Positions 1-8,199 of a stretch of 64,000 bases of DNA are shown one piece after another. Source of the DNA: Pontitalea aquivivens (GTDB lineage: Bacteria; Pseudomonadota; Alphaproteobacteria; Rhodobacterales; Rhodobacteraceae); assembly GCF_046507575.1 (NCBI RefSeq), contig NZ_JBKFEY010000005.1:1-64000 (forward strand), in the 5' to 3' direction. Within the stretch, counting starts at the first letter, position 1, and the number at the start of each line of letters is the position of its first letter. The notes under the pieces are model-generated. The model made no database searches, was not told the DNA's origin, and saw only the letters and a list, made by a program, of their open reading frames with translations. Both the position numbers and the translations under genes were made by a program.

Positions 1-208
1 CTACAGGCTTTGGCCGTCATGTGATGCCGCACTTGCGCGGGGGTGCGGACTGACGGCGGTGTCGTCTGCGCCTGTTTGACAGGGCCCCGGGGTCCTGAAC
101 GTCCCGCCCGCCGAAGACCCGCGCCGGATCCTGCGGTGGTGCTGTCGCGCCACCGCGTCGTGGTCGTCCGCGCAGGATTCAGGCCCCTGTCCGGTAACGC
201 CCGGGCGC
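1..208. other. Non-coding left edge, nothing supported
   Basis: Open frames cross this stretch on both strands, but none has a ribosome-binding site or recognisable protein motifs. The minus-strand one overlaps the 3' end of the cytochrome gene in another frame. I see no gene here. It may be the intergenic space downstream of the cytochrome. Confidence 0.5.
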
Positions 209-1360
209 TCAGGGGCGCGCAATCCCCTCAATGGTGCCCCCGGACAGATCCGCAATGGAATCATGCAGCAATTGCAGCACATACGGCGCATTGTGCGCAT
301 AGGCGCCGGGATCCTTCGCTACGAACTGATAGTTGTATGCCGCCCGGAGCAAACGCGGAGTCCAGCTTGCGTATTTGTTGGGCATCACCGCCTCGTTTTC
401 ATCGACCGTGCCGTTGCCGTTCTGGTCCATGAAGAAATATGGGTGCGCATGCGCATCATAGGCTATGGGGCTGCCGGCGACATCCGCGCCATAGGCCCGG
501 ATCGCATCGAGAAGCCGCCCGTGCAGCGCGGTGATTTCGGAGGCGATCCCCTCGGCCACGTCGCCATCGCCATCGTGATCGACCGCACTTTTCCGGATGT
601 TTCCAAGCGACTTTCGATCCGTGACACCTTCATGGCAGGCGGCGCAGGGTTCGGATTTCGGCTTGACCGTGTGCAAGTCGTGACAACTGATGCAGGTATT
701 GAAAGGCGCTGCATGGCGACGCTGCGAGGCATAACTGCGCCCGTCATATTCATAGCCGCCACGGGCCAACGAACCCATCAATGTGGCGCCTGCAGCACGG
801 TAGTGGATGTTCAGGAATGCCAGGTCGGTCGAAACCATGTCATCGCCGATGCCAGCCGTCGCCCGGTTCACGCTGAGCGTGGATTCCCGACCCTGGTGGC
901 AGGTCATGCAACGCGCTTCGGCCCCGAGCCCCTCGATCCGATGGCCTGAGGGAAACGTGACAGCCGTCATCGCGCGCGTCGTTTCATTGTGGCAAGCCGA
1001 ACAGCCGATGACGGTGCCGATCTGCGCCTTCTTCTCGACACTGCCCGCAGGGCTTCCATCGGCGCCGATATAGTCCAGAAAGCCCGGGGTTGAATGACAC
1101 CGGGCGCAGGCCTCGGGGATCTCGCCCTTCTCATTCCAGTTCGTGAAGGCCTGCGCATCGGCCTTGGCATGCGGCGAACCGAGCCAGTCGTGAAAGAATG
1201 GCACGCGCGCTGCCGGGATCATTTCCGGTGGCGCGGTGGCGGTGTCCTGCGCTGTCGCGGTGCCTGACGCCAGAATCGGCGCGGCAATCAGCGCCAGGAC
1301 TGACAGCAGCCGTGCCACAGGGCGACGGGCTCTGGATTGTTCATATATCGGGGTGCACAT
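209..1360 (-). CDS. Periplasmic pentaheme c-type cytochrome
   Basis: Predicted exported electron-transfer protein of 383 aa. An N-terminal signal peptide (Arg-rich start, hydrophobic residues about 19-31, cleavage near the AQD at 38-40) is followed by five CXXCH heme sites: CARCH at 85, CSACH at 120, CMTCH at 151, CISCH at 223 and CAACH at 239. The C-terminal third has no heme but carries two EF-hand-like Asp-rich loops (DHDGDGDVAE near 261 and DQNGNGTVDE near 312), so calcium binding is possible. The start has a clear AGGAGGAG ribosome-binding site just upstream. It lies 215 bp downstream of the HPP/CBS gene in the same direction and may share its regulation. Redox partner and substrate are unknown; the family resembles cytochrome c3/c554-like multiheme proteins. 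Heme sites are certain; the role is not. Confidence 0.85.
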   Translation of the reverse strand: MCTPIYEQSRARRPVARLLSVLALIAAPILASGTATAQDTATAPPEMIPAARVPFFHDWLGSPHAKADAQAFTNWNEKGEIPEACARCHSTPGFLDYIGADGSPAGSVEKKAQIGTVIGCSACHNETTRAMTAVTFPSGHRIEGLGAEARCMTCHQGRESTLSVNRATAGIGDDMVSTDLAFLNIHYRAAGATLMGSLARGGYEYDGRSYASQRRHAAPFNTCISCHDLHTVKPKSEPCAACHEGVTDRKSLGNIRKSAVDHDGDGDVAEGIASEITALHGRLLDAIRAYGADVAGSPIAYDAHAHPYFFMDQNGNGTVDENEAVMPNKYASWTPRLLRAAYNYQFVAKDPGAYAHNAPYVLQLLHDSIADLSGGTIEGIARP

Positions 1361-1575
1361 GACTTTCTCCTCCTCTCACCGGGGCGGCGAGATGATGTTG
1401 AGGTGATCTGGAACTCCGTCGATCATGACGATACTTGCGCTTCCCACCCGCAGCATAGACCTTGCGCAGGGCCGCGGACAAGGCTGTCGCGGCTGGTCGC
1501 GACAAAATGCGCCACCGCCCGGATAGCGTTGCACAGCCGGTGGCCGGGGTCGCCGGGGATGTTTTCGGGCGAATG

Positions 1576-2838
1576 TCAGGCGGCGCGACGCACGGCCGTG
1601 GCCAGAAGGGTCTGGCGCGCCAGGACTGCGATCAGATCGGAACGGGTCACGATGCCGACCAGCTGGCCGGCATCGACCACCGGGGCGGCCTGGACCCCGC
1701 CATCGGCAAGCAACTGGACCAACACGCCGACGCCGTCCCCCGGGGCAACATTGGGCAGGTCCTGGCGCATGATGTCGCGCGCCCGCAGCCCCCCATTGCG
1801 CGCCACGCCCAGAACCCGACCCAGGGAAACCGCGAAGCTTGTGCCAAAGGCCGCGCGCCGCGCGCGTTGAATAAGGTCATTTTGCGTGATGATCCCGGCC
1901 AGCCGCCCATCGGCGGTGACAACAGGCAAGGTCTTGAAATCGTGCCGCTGGAACAGGTCCGCCACAAGGCCAAGCCGGGCATCCGGCGCCACCGTGACCA
2001 GATCGCGCGACATCACCGCCGCACAGGTCAGGTCGTCAAAGTGGCGCCGGGCCGCCTCGGCCTCTGCCGCGGCCAGAACCCGTCCGAAATCCTCTGCGCC
2101 GATATTCGCGCTCATGTTGAAGCGGGCAAGCACGTCAGAGAGTTCATCAGGCGTCAATCCCAGACGGCGATCCGGGGCGGGATCCGCCGTCTGATGCGCC
2201 CCGGTCCCGGCGGGCTGGCGAAAGGGATAGCGCCGGCCCGTCATCCGGTTGTAGACCACCGCCATCAGCACCAGCGCAACCGTGTCCAGCAGGACCGGCG
2301 CGAAGACGAAGTCATAGCCTGGCATGCCACCCATCGACGCGCCCAGGATCGTCGCCAACGCAACCGCAGCCCCCGGCGGATGCAGCGCCCGCAAGAGCGC
2401 CATTCCTGTCATCGCCCCAGCAACCGCAAGCCCCGCCGCCAACACGGGGGGAACACCGATCTGCAGAACGGTCACTGCGACAGCGGCCGAGACGGTGTTG
2501 CCGATGATGGCCGACCACGGCTGTGCAAGTGGTGAATTCGGGACCGCGAACAGAAGGAAAGCCGTGGCGCCAAGCGGCGCGATCAACAAGAAACCGCCGC
2601 CTGTTCCGGCGATGCGCTCGGCGGCAATCAAAAGAAGGCCGCACAGGATCAGGGCAAGACCGGCACCAATGGCAGCGCGCAGCGCCTCGGCCGGCCGTGG
2701 TTGTGCCATCGCAGGCCCAACCCCGCGCAGAATGCGCCGGCCGGGCAACGGGTGCCCGTGGTGCGGGGTCTGACAGGTGGATGTCATACCCGCAGGTGCC
2801 TTCGGGTTGCGTGTCGTCAGGTTCTGTTTTTCTGTCAT
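1576..2838 (-). CDS. HPP family membrane protein with C-terminal CBS pair
   Basis: Integral membrane protein of about 420 aa. The N-terminal half has four hydrophobic segments and the family signature HPPGAAVALAT, placing it in the HPP family, some of whose members are linked to nitrite/nitrate handling. The C-terminal half carries two CBS motifs (around VMSRDLVTVAPDA and IMRQDLPNVAPGD), which usually sense adenine nucleotides or ionic state. I start at the ATG at 2838; a TTG three codons upstream is also open. A perfect FNR-type box lies about 120-135 bp upstream, suggesting control by oxygen or nitric oxide. Transport function is inferred from family only. Confidence 0.75.
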   Translation of the reverse strand: MTEKQNLTTRNPKAPAGMTSTCQTPHHGHPLPGRRILRGVGPAMAQPRPAEALRAAIGAGLALILCGLLLIAAERIAGTGGGFLLIAPLGATAFLLFAVPNSPLAQPWSAIIGNTVSAAVAVTVLQIGVPPVLAAGLAVAGAMTGMALLRALHPPGAAVALATILGASMGGMPGYDFVFAPVLLDTVALVLMAVVYNRMTGRRYPFRQPAGTGAHQTADPAPDRRLGLTPDELSDVLARFNMSANIGAEDFGRVLAAAEAEAARRHFDDLTCAAVMSRDLVTVAPDARLGLVADLFQRHDFKTLPVVTADGRLAGIITQNDLIQRARRAAFGTSFAVSLGRVLGVARNGGLRARDIMRQDLPNVAPGDGVGVLVQLLADGGVQAAPVVDAGQLVGIVTRSDLIAVLARQTLLATAVRRAA

Positions 2839-2847
2839 GACCACCAA

Positions 2848-3240
2848 ACACTTTGGGTATCAGGCGTATCGCTTGGCCGAACCGCGGATGTGTCAGCCTG
2901 CTGCGGTAAAACCTGCAGGGGCAAATATCGCCTGCGTCCCGGCACGGCGGCCTTAATGATTGATAATTATCAATAATTCAAGGATAAGTTTCTATTAATA
3001 AGTAGAATTTGACAGGATATTTATCAAGCAAATCAGGCGATGCACGAACATCTATCCAAAACCATGCGCAGATCAGAACGCCTGATCTGCAATTGGCGGG
3101 CTGCACGGGCAGCGGGTCTTTTTCTGGTGCCAGGCCGGCGGCCATGTTTGATGCCGATGCGTGTCCGTTGCACAGGGCCCGGATGCCCGCGCGCCAAGCC
3201 GATCGCCCCGGCGAACCGGCTTGGCGGGCAGCCCTTCAGT
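2848..3240. other. Intergenic region with AT-rich promoter segment
   Basis: This 393 bp space separates the HPP gene from the 3' end of the TauE-like gene. About 2950-3020 is strikingly AT-rich against the surrounding high-GC DNA and contains the FNR-type palindrome. The rest (3030-3240) has open frames that are shadows and no recognisable product. Confidence 0.6.
2960..2973. promoter_or_regulatory. Perfect FNR/CRP-family box
   Basis: The 14-mer TTGATAATTATCAA matches the FNR/FnrL/Dnr/NnrR consensus TTGAT-N4-ATCAA exactly, and the palindrome extends to 16 bp (2959-2974). It sits about 120-135 bp upstream of the HPP/CBS start on the minus strand, in an AT-rich promoter-like segment. The only gene it can plausibly serve is the HPP gene and perhaps the cytochrome after it. 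The sequence match is direct; oxygen or NO control is inferred. Confidence 0.7.
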
Positions 3241-4008
3241 TCAGAACAATTCGCGCACGGCCAGGATCGTCCCCGACAGGAACATCAACCCTATCAGCAC
3301 GCGCCGGAAGGTCATGTCGTCCAACCTGTGAAAGACCCAAAGCCCGAGCTGTGCCGAAAGCAGTGTGAGCGGCAAGGCAAGCGCGATGAGGACCAGTGTC
3401 TCGCGGTCGTACACACCGCGCAGGGCAAGCAACCCAAGGGTGAGGCCGAGAATGATGATGTTGAAGGGTTGCAGGACGGCCCGCGTTTCCTGCTTGGTCC
3501 AGGGGCGCATGGCACACCACATCGTCGGCAGTGCGCCCGACAACGAGGCGGCTCCGCCCAGTATGCCGCCCGAGAAGCCGACGAGCGCGTCAATCAGGGG
3601 CAATGGCCTCGTGATTTTCGGCAGCGACCGGCGCAGCGAGAAAAAGCCGCCGAACAGGATCAGAAACCCCGCGATCACGAGCTTCAGCTGCTCGGCTGAG
3701 ACCAGCGAAAGCATCTGTACCCCCAGGGGCACGCCGATCAGCGCGGGCAGCAGGAAGATCATCAGCCGGCCCGGTTGTGCCGCGATCGAGTGGCGAACCG
3801 CCCAGGCCCCCTGCAACCCGCTGGCGACCGACATCACGATGACAATGGCGACCGCCTGCGGCGCGGGCAGGATCTGAAGCCAGAAGCCAAGCGCGAACAG
3901 TGCGGTGCCAAAGCCCGCGAGCCCGTTGATGAACCCGCCCGCGATTGCCCCGGCCGCCATCAAAACAAGGAAATGCGCATCGCCCACATCGGGTATCCAA
4001 CCTGTCAT
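3241..4008 (-). CDS. TauE/SafE family sulfite/anion exporter
   Basis: Membrane protein of 255 aa with about eight hydrophobic segments. It belongs to the TauE/SafE (formerly DUF81) family by its N-terminal pattern (AGAIAGGFINGLAGFGTALF) and the second repeat (GFSGGILGGAASLSGA). Family members are associated with export of sulfite or other organosulfur products. The start ATG at 4008 overlaps the TGA of the LysR gene (TGATG), so the two are translationally coupled. A longer open frame upstream is the LysR gene in another frame. With the YeiH-like gene at 5.5 kb this gives two putative sulfur-oxyanion exporters in one gene series, which argues for a pathway that releases sulfite. Confidence 0.82.
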   Translation of the reverse strand: MTGWIPDVGDAHFLVLMAAGAIAGGFINGLAGFGTALFALGFWLQILPAPQAVAIVIVMSVASGLQGAWAVRHSIAAQPGRLMIFLLPALIGVPLGVQMLSLVSAEQLKLVIAGFLILFGGFFSLRRSLPKITRPLPLIDALVGFSGGILGGAASLSGALPTMWCAMRPWTKQETRAVLQPFNIIILGLTLGLLALRGVYDRETLVLIALALPLTLLSAQLGLWVFHRLDDMTFRRVLIGLMFLSGTILAVRELF

Positions 4009-4916
4009 CACATCGCCCTCTGGATCGCGTCGGGAGAGAATTCGCCGATCTCGACGGCATTGCGCAGGGCGCGTACGATTTCCTGAATGACGCGGATCTT
4101 GGTCGTGTTCTGGCGATGGATCAGACCAAGTTGCCGCGCAGGTGGTGCGGGGGTCAGGGCGACGCGGCGCAGCGGCAGCCGGTTGATCGCCTGAACGCAT
4201 GGCGCTGGCACGATCGACACACCAAGGTTCGCCATTACCATGCTGGAAATGATGTCGAGCCCCAGAAGCTCCATCGAATCGTCGACTGAGATGCCGTTTT
4301 CCTGAAGCCAGCTTTCCACGATGCGCCCCACCACCGCATCGCGCGAGAACCGGATGAAGGGGTTGTCGCGCAGGATCTGGATCGGGTCGTCGCCGGTGAC
4401 CTCGGGCGAGGTGATGAGCACCAGCGGCTCTTCGACGATCGGCAGCCAGTCGAGCCCGCGCGACAGCACGTCGGGCCTGGAAATGAGGGCGGCGTCAAGC
4501 GCGGCGCGCTCGACCTGCAGCACGAGCGGCGCCGAGAGACCGGGGGACAGTCCCACATGCAGATCCGCATAACGCGCCTTGAGATTGGCAATGCCAAGTG
4601 GCACGAGCCCGGTCAGCGTGGTCGGCACCGCGCCCAGAACGAATTCCCCGCGCAAGCCGTCGTCGCCCAGAACCGAGGGCACGATATCATCGTAATCGCG
4701 CACCACCTCGCGGGCCTTGGCCAGAATGGCACGCCCGATCGGCGTCAGCTCGGGTGTCCTGGTCGAACGGTCGAAGATCGCGACCTGCCAGGTTTCTTCA
4801 AGCGTCTTCATCTGCTGACTGACCGCGGCATGGGTCACAAAGACCGCCTCGGCTGCGGCGCTGAATGTGCCATGATCTGCCACGGCGATCAGCGTGCGGA
4901 GCATCCTGATAGACAT
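4008..4916 (-). CDS. LysR-type transcriptional regulator
   Basis: A 302 aa regulator starting with MSIRML, followed by a typical LysR winged helix-turn-helix (AAAEAVFVTHAAVSQQMKTL, about residues 15-40) and a periplasmic-binding-like effector domain from about 90. I prefer the ATG at 4916, which gives the normal family length. An 80-residue N-terminal extension to 5156 is open but does not look like a domain. It is translationally coupled to the TauE-like gene downstream and lies 243 bp after the NIPSNAP gene, so a separate promoter is possible. It probably controls the exporters and/or the SDH-like genes; the effector is unknown. Confidence 0.85.
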   Translation of the reverse strand: MSIRMLRTLIAVADHGTFSAAAEAVFVTHAAVSQQMKTLEETWQVAIFDRSTRTPELTPIGRAILAKAREVVRDYDDIVPSVLGDDGLRGEFVLGAVPTTLTGLVPLGIANLKARYADLHVGLSPGLSAPLVLQVERAALDAALISRPDVLSRGLDWLPIVEEPLVLITSPEVTGDDPIQILRDNPFIRFSRDAVVGRIVESWLQENGISVDDSMELLGLDIISSMVMANLGVSIVPAPCVQAINRLPLRRVALTPAPPARQLGLIHRQNTTKIRVIQEIVRALRNAVEIGEFSPDAIQRAM

Positions 4917-5159
4917 CCTGGTATCTTTCGAAAGGAAAAATTTCAATAATACTTCATCACGTCGGCAATCGTAAATCAACGCTTTCAATTCATCGGTGGC
5001 TGTAGGACGGTTCGGATCGCGCGCAACGTCAAGCACAGAGGGGCTCAGGCGCAATTGAAGGACCTCTTCAAGGCGGCCATCGGATAAAGTTCCCGACATG
5101 GGTCCGTGACCCGGGGGGCGCGCGCTGGAATAGGTGGTGAACATAGGCATGCTCACGTC

Positions 5160-5474
5160 CTATGCAGGGGTGAAAAACGGGGCCGGGATCAGGATCTTGT
5201 TCTCGATATGATCGACCAGCGGTCGCATTTGCACCGCATAGGCCTGCCATTCGGGCGAGGCCTGCAAGGCCTTGCGACGTTCCCAGCGGTCATCCATGCT
5301 GTCATAGCCCCACATATGTACGATCTGGTTCAGCGGGCCGATATCGGTGAAGTAATAACCGACCATACGCCCCAGGATGCGGGTCTGAACGTCAAGCCCC
5401 TCGGCCTCGTAGAGCGCCAGGAACTTCGAGACGTTCCCGTTCTTCAGCGTATAGGTTCTCATGTCGACAAACAT
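5160..5474 (-). CDS. NIPSNAP family protein
   Basis: Small protein of 104 aa with the NIPSNAP signature: MRTYTL near the start, VHMWGYDSMDDRWERR in the middle, then WQAYAVQMRPLVDHIENKIL. These ferredoxin-like (dimeric alpha-beta barrel) proteins are common beside catabolic genes, but their reaction is mostly unknown. The start at 5474 has a strong GGGAGGG ribosome-binding site; a longer frame to 5663 would overlap the YeiH-like gene. It follows that gene by 38 bp, so it is likely part of the same transcript. A role in handling a small pathway intermediate is only a guess. Confidence 0.8.
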   Translation of the reverse strand: MFVDMRTYTLKNGNVSKFLALYEAEGLDVQTRILGRMVGYYFTDIGPLNQIVHMWGYDSMDDRWERRKALQASPEWQAYAVQMRPLVDHIENKILIPAPFFTPA

Positions 5475-5512
5475 CGTAGCCCTCCCCGGCTCGATCGTGA
5501 AAATGGGCCGGC

Positions 5513-6556
5513 TCAGCTCAGGAACAGATGAATCCCGGCAAGGGCAAAGCCCGCCAGCATGAACGTGAGCGCGCAGACGAGGATGATTGACCGCGGGCCG
5601 ACATCGCCGAGCTTGCGCAACGAGGTCTTCATCCCCAGCGCCGCGATGGCCGTGACGAGACACCAGCGCGACAGATCGAGCAACGCCGAGACCAGTTCGG
5701 GTGGCAGGATGTCAGTGCTGCCGATCAGCACGAGCGCGGCAAAGCCCAGCACGAAGAACGGGATCGGCAGGCGCGGCGCGGGCGTGCCCGCCGGGCGACC
5801 GGACCGGGCAAAGACCAGTGACAACGCCACCACCAACGGCACCAGAAGCGCCACGCGCAGCAGTTTGACGAAGGTCGCGGTCGACCCCGCGAGGTCCGAG
5901 ACGGAATAGCCCGCGCCCACGACCTGCGCGACGTCGTGGATTGTGGCGCCAAAGAACACGCCCATCGTGTAATCCGACAGACCAAGCGCCGATCCGACGA
6001 TCGGATAAAGGATCATCGCGAGCGTCGAAAGCGCGGTAACCGCGATCACGGTGAAGACGGTGTCGCGTTCCAGATCCTTGTTGTCCTTGGGCAGGACCGA
6101 GGCAATCGCCAAGGCCGCGGACGCCCCGCAGATCGCCACCGCGCCGCCCGACAGGATGCCGAAATGCACCGATTTCCCCAGCAGCCGCGCGCCCACAATG
6201 CCGAGCGTCAGCGTCAGCGCGACCCCCGCCACCGTCAGCGCCAGCACCCCGAGGCCCGCGCCCGCTATCTGTTGCGCGGTGATGCCAAGCCCCAACAGAC
6301 CGACCCCGAAGCGCAGCACGGTCCTGGCGGTGAACTCGATCCCCGGTGCGGTGCGGCTGCCCGCATCCGACAGGAACGCAAGCGCCATGCCCAGCAAAAG
6401 CGCCATCAGCATGACCGGGGCGCCGTAATGTTCGGAGAGGAAGCGCGCGGCAAGGCCGACGATCATCGCCGCGATCAGCCCGGGCAGCAGGGGCCGCAGG
6501 CGATCAACCCCGAGCGAGGCCCCGAGCCCCCGCGTCATTCCGTTTTCCGCGCTCAT
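5513..6556 (-). CDS. YeiH family (UPF0324) putative sulfate/sulfite exporter
   Basis: Polytopic membrane protein of 347 aa with about ten hydrophobic segments. It is recognised as YeiH/UPF0324 by TARTVLRFGVGLLGL, the glycine-rich GGAVAICGASAALA and the ATIHDVAQVVGAG motif. Family members are annotated as putative sulfate exporters and recur in sulfonate-degradation loci as sulfite exporters. Its ATG overlaps the stop of the hydratase beta subunit by ATGA, showing translational coupling to the enzyme genes. Pairing with a TauE-type exporter 1.5 kb downstream strengthens the case that the upstream enzymes release a sulfur oxyanion. The transported ion is inferred. Confidence 0.82.
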   Translation of the reverse strand: MSAENGMTRGLGASLGVDRLRPLLPGLIAAMIVGLAARFLSEHYGAPVMLMALLLGMALAFLSDAGSRTAPGIEFTARTVLRFGVGLLGLGITAQQIAGAGLGVLALTVAGVALTLTLGIVGARLLGKSVHFGILSGGAVAICGASAALAIASVLPKDNKDLERDTVFTVIAVTALSTLAMILYPIVGSALGLSDYTMGVFFGATIHDVAQVVGAGYSVSDLAGSTATFVKLLRVALLVPLVVALSLVFARSGRPAGTPAPRLPIPFFVLGFAALVLIGSTDILPPELVSALLDLSRWCLVTAIAALGMKTSLRKLGDVGPRSIILVCALTFMLAGFALAGIHLFLS

Positions 6557-7221
6557 CCGATCAACTCTTCGCTGCGGTCGTCGGTCTCGCCGAAACGCTT
6601 GAGCACGGCGGGTTTCGTGCCCTCGTAGATATGGTCGATGTTTTGCACGATCCTGGCGTTCTCGCGCTCGAAAAGACAGTTCCCCTCAAGGTCCGAGGCG
6701 ACGAGGAAGGGCCCCATGCGGTTGCAGCGGATCACCCACATCGCCTGGGCCAGGCCCAGTTCGTCGCTCCAGTGTACGGCCTCGACGTTCTCGACGCCGC
6801 GGCCCAGCAGGGCGCCCGTGCCATAGCCCACGGTCGACAGATAGACCGCGCCATTGGGGACGAAATAGCTCTTGTAGTCCTTTGAGGTCATGCCGCCCTT
6901 GCCGATGATCAGCTTGGCGCCGGTTTTGGCCATCCATTCGGGTAGCCATTTGGCGAAGCGGAAGCTCGCGGTAGCGGTCACCGCCCCCATGTCGAAGCTG
7001 CCGTCCGGGCGGATCGTCGCGGCAGGCGAGCAATGGAAATTCGCGGCGCTGTCGCGCGGCAGTTCCATCGGGATATTCGCCTTTTCCTCAAGCGCGCGCA
7101 TGTAGACGCCCTCGCGCGCGGTATACATCAGCCCGTTGAGGTATACGACATCGCCCAGCCGCAGATCGGCGATCTCCCCGGGGGTTGGGGTGGTGCTCAG
7201 AATCACTTCACGCAGTTTCAT
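6553..7221 (-). CDS. Class I fumarase/tartrate dehydratase-type hydratase, beta subunit
   Basis: This 222 aa protein corresponds to the C-terminal (beta) half of class I fumarases and to TtdB. Typical motifs are LRLGDVVYLNG, the AREG...HRAL-like AREGVYMRAL, and a GKGGM segment near the anion site. The start at 7221 overlaps the TGA of the alpha subunit (ATGA), so the two are made together. The enzyme would add water to, or remove it from, a C4-like dicarboxylate: fumarate, mesaconate, tartrate or a substituted analogue. Its placement between an SDH-like complex and a YeiH exporter suggests a substrate other than plain fumarate; this is inference. Confidence 0.83.
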   Translation of the reverse strand: MKLREVILSTTPTPGEIADLRLGDVVYLNGLMYTAREGVYMRALEEKANIPMELPRDSAANFHCSPAATIRPDGSFDMGAVTATASFRFAKWLPEWMAKTGAKLIIGKGGMTSKDYKSYFVPNGAVYLSTVGYGTGALLGRGVENVEAVHWSDELGLAQAMWVIRCNRMGPFLVASDLEGNCLFERENARIVQNIDHIYEGTKPAVLKRFGETDDRSEELIG

Positions 7222-8174
7222 TTCGCCGCCTCCTGCGCGGGTTCCCATTCGACCGTCTCGCGGCGCTGATAGGGGGTGAACCAGTCCGGGTCGGTGCGAT
7301 GCTCGACCCGGCCGTCGGCATGGATGCGCGCCACCGCGCGGCGCGAGGACAGGCAGAAGGCATGGACCGACATCTGCATGCCCCCGGTGTGGCAATAGCC
7401 GACCTCGATATGGGCATCGATCACCATGTTCTTGCCAACGAAGCCCATCGCCCCCATGCCGATCGAATTGCCCAGTTCCTTGAACTCGTCTTCCAGCGCG
7501 GCGATCCGGGGGTCGGGGTTGCGGCTGCCGACGGTGCGCAGGCAGGCGGCGCGTTTGCCCAGCACCATGCAGGTGTCCTTGCTGCCGCCCAGCCCGATGC
7601 CGATGATCGCAGGCTGACAGGCCAGTCCGCGCTTGCCGAAGGCCATCAGGCTGTCGAGGTAGAAGCGTTTGATCCCCTGAATGCCGTCCGAGGGGAACAG
7701 CATCCGGTAATCGGTACCGAAGAGGCCGCCCTTGTGGACGGTGATCAGGTCGATCCAGTCGCCCTCGGGCTCGAAACCATATTCGATCTCGGGGGCGCCG
7801 ATGCCGACATTGTTGTTGTGATCGGTACGCCAGAGCGGATGCACGCGGTTCGGGCGCAGGGGCACCGAGGAGGTGGCCGAGGCCGTCGCCCTTCGCAGGG
7901 CCGCCTCAAGCGCGACCGGGCCACCCTCGATCCTCGCCTCGTTGCCCATCTTGACGAACCATCGCGGCACGCCGGTATCGCCGCACATCGCGCGGCGGTC
8001 CTGTTTCGCGGCCTCGTAGTTTTCCAGCATCGCCTGCAGTACGAAGCTGGACAGATCGCCATCCTCGGTGCCGGCGGCTTCCTTCAGCCCGATCAGATAG
8101 TCGTCGGGAATTTCGATCGCGGCCTTGGCCATCAGGGTATCGGCGGTGCTCTCGATCAACGATACGGGGATCAT
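7218..8174 (-). CDS. Class I fumarase/tartrate dehydratase-type hydratase, alpha subunit
   Basis: A 318 aa oxygen-sensitive [4Fe-4S] hydratase subunit matching the N-terminal half of class I fumarases and TtdA. Candidate cluster cysteines are C64 in MCGDTGVP, C186 in GLACQPA and C261 or C274 in GYCHTGG...HAFC. GIGLGGSKDT at about 192-201 is the glycine-rich substrate loop. It is coupled to the beta subunit by a 4 bp overlap and lies 25 bp after the flavoprotein gene. Fumarate hydratase, mesaconase and tartrate dehydratase all share this fold, so the substrate cannot be named from sequence. Context with two sulfite-type exporters suggests a sulfonated dicarboxylate as one option. Confidence 0.85.
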   Translation of the reverse strand: MIPVSLIESTADTLMAKAAIEIPDDYLIGLKEAAGTEDGDLSSFVLQAMLENYEAAKQDRRAMCGDTGVPRWFVKMGNEARIEGGPVALEAALRRATASATSSVPLRPNRVHPLWRTDHNNNVGIGAPEIEYGFEPEGDWIDLITVHKGGLFGTDYRMLFPSDGIQGIKRFYLDSLMAFGKRGLACQPAIIGIGLGGSKDTCMVLGKRAACLRTVGSRNPDPRIAALEDEFKELGNSIGMGAMGFVGKNMVIDAHIEVGYCHTGGMQMSVHAFCLSSRRAVARIHADGRVEHRTDPDWFTPYQRRETVEWEPAQEAAK

Positions 8175-8199
8175 CGGGGTCGTCCTTCGGTTCGGCGCG

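Noticed and set aside
4917..5156. 80-residue N-terminal extension of the LysR protein
   Set aside because: The standard LysR start MSIRML at 4916 gives a normal-length protein. The extension lies in AT-richer intergenic DNA and has no domain-like character.
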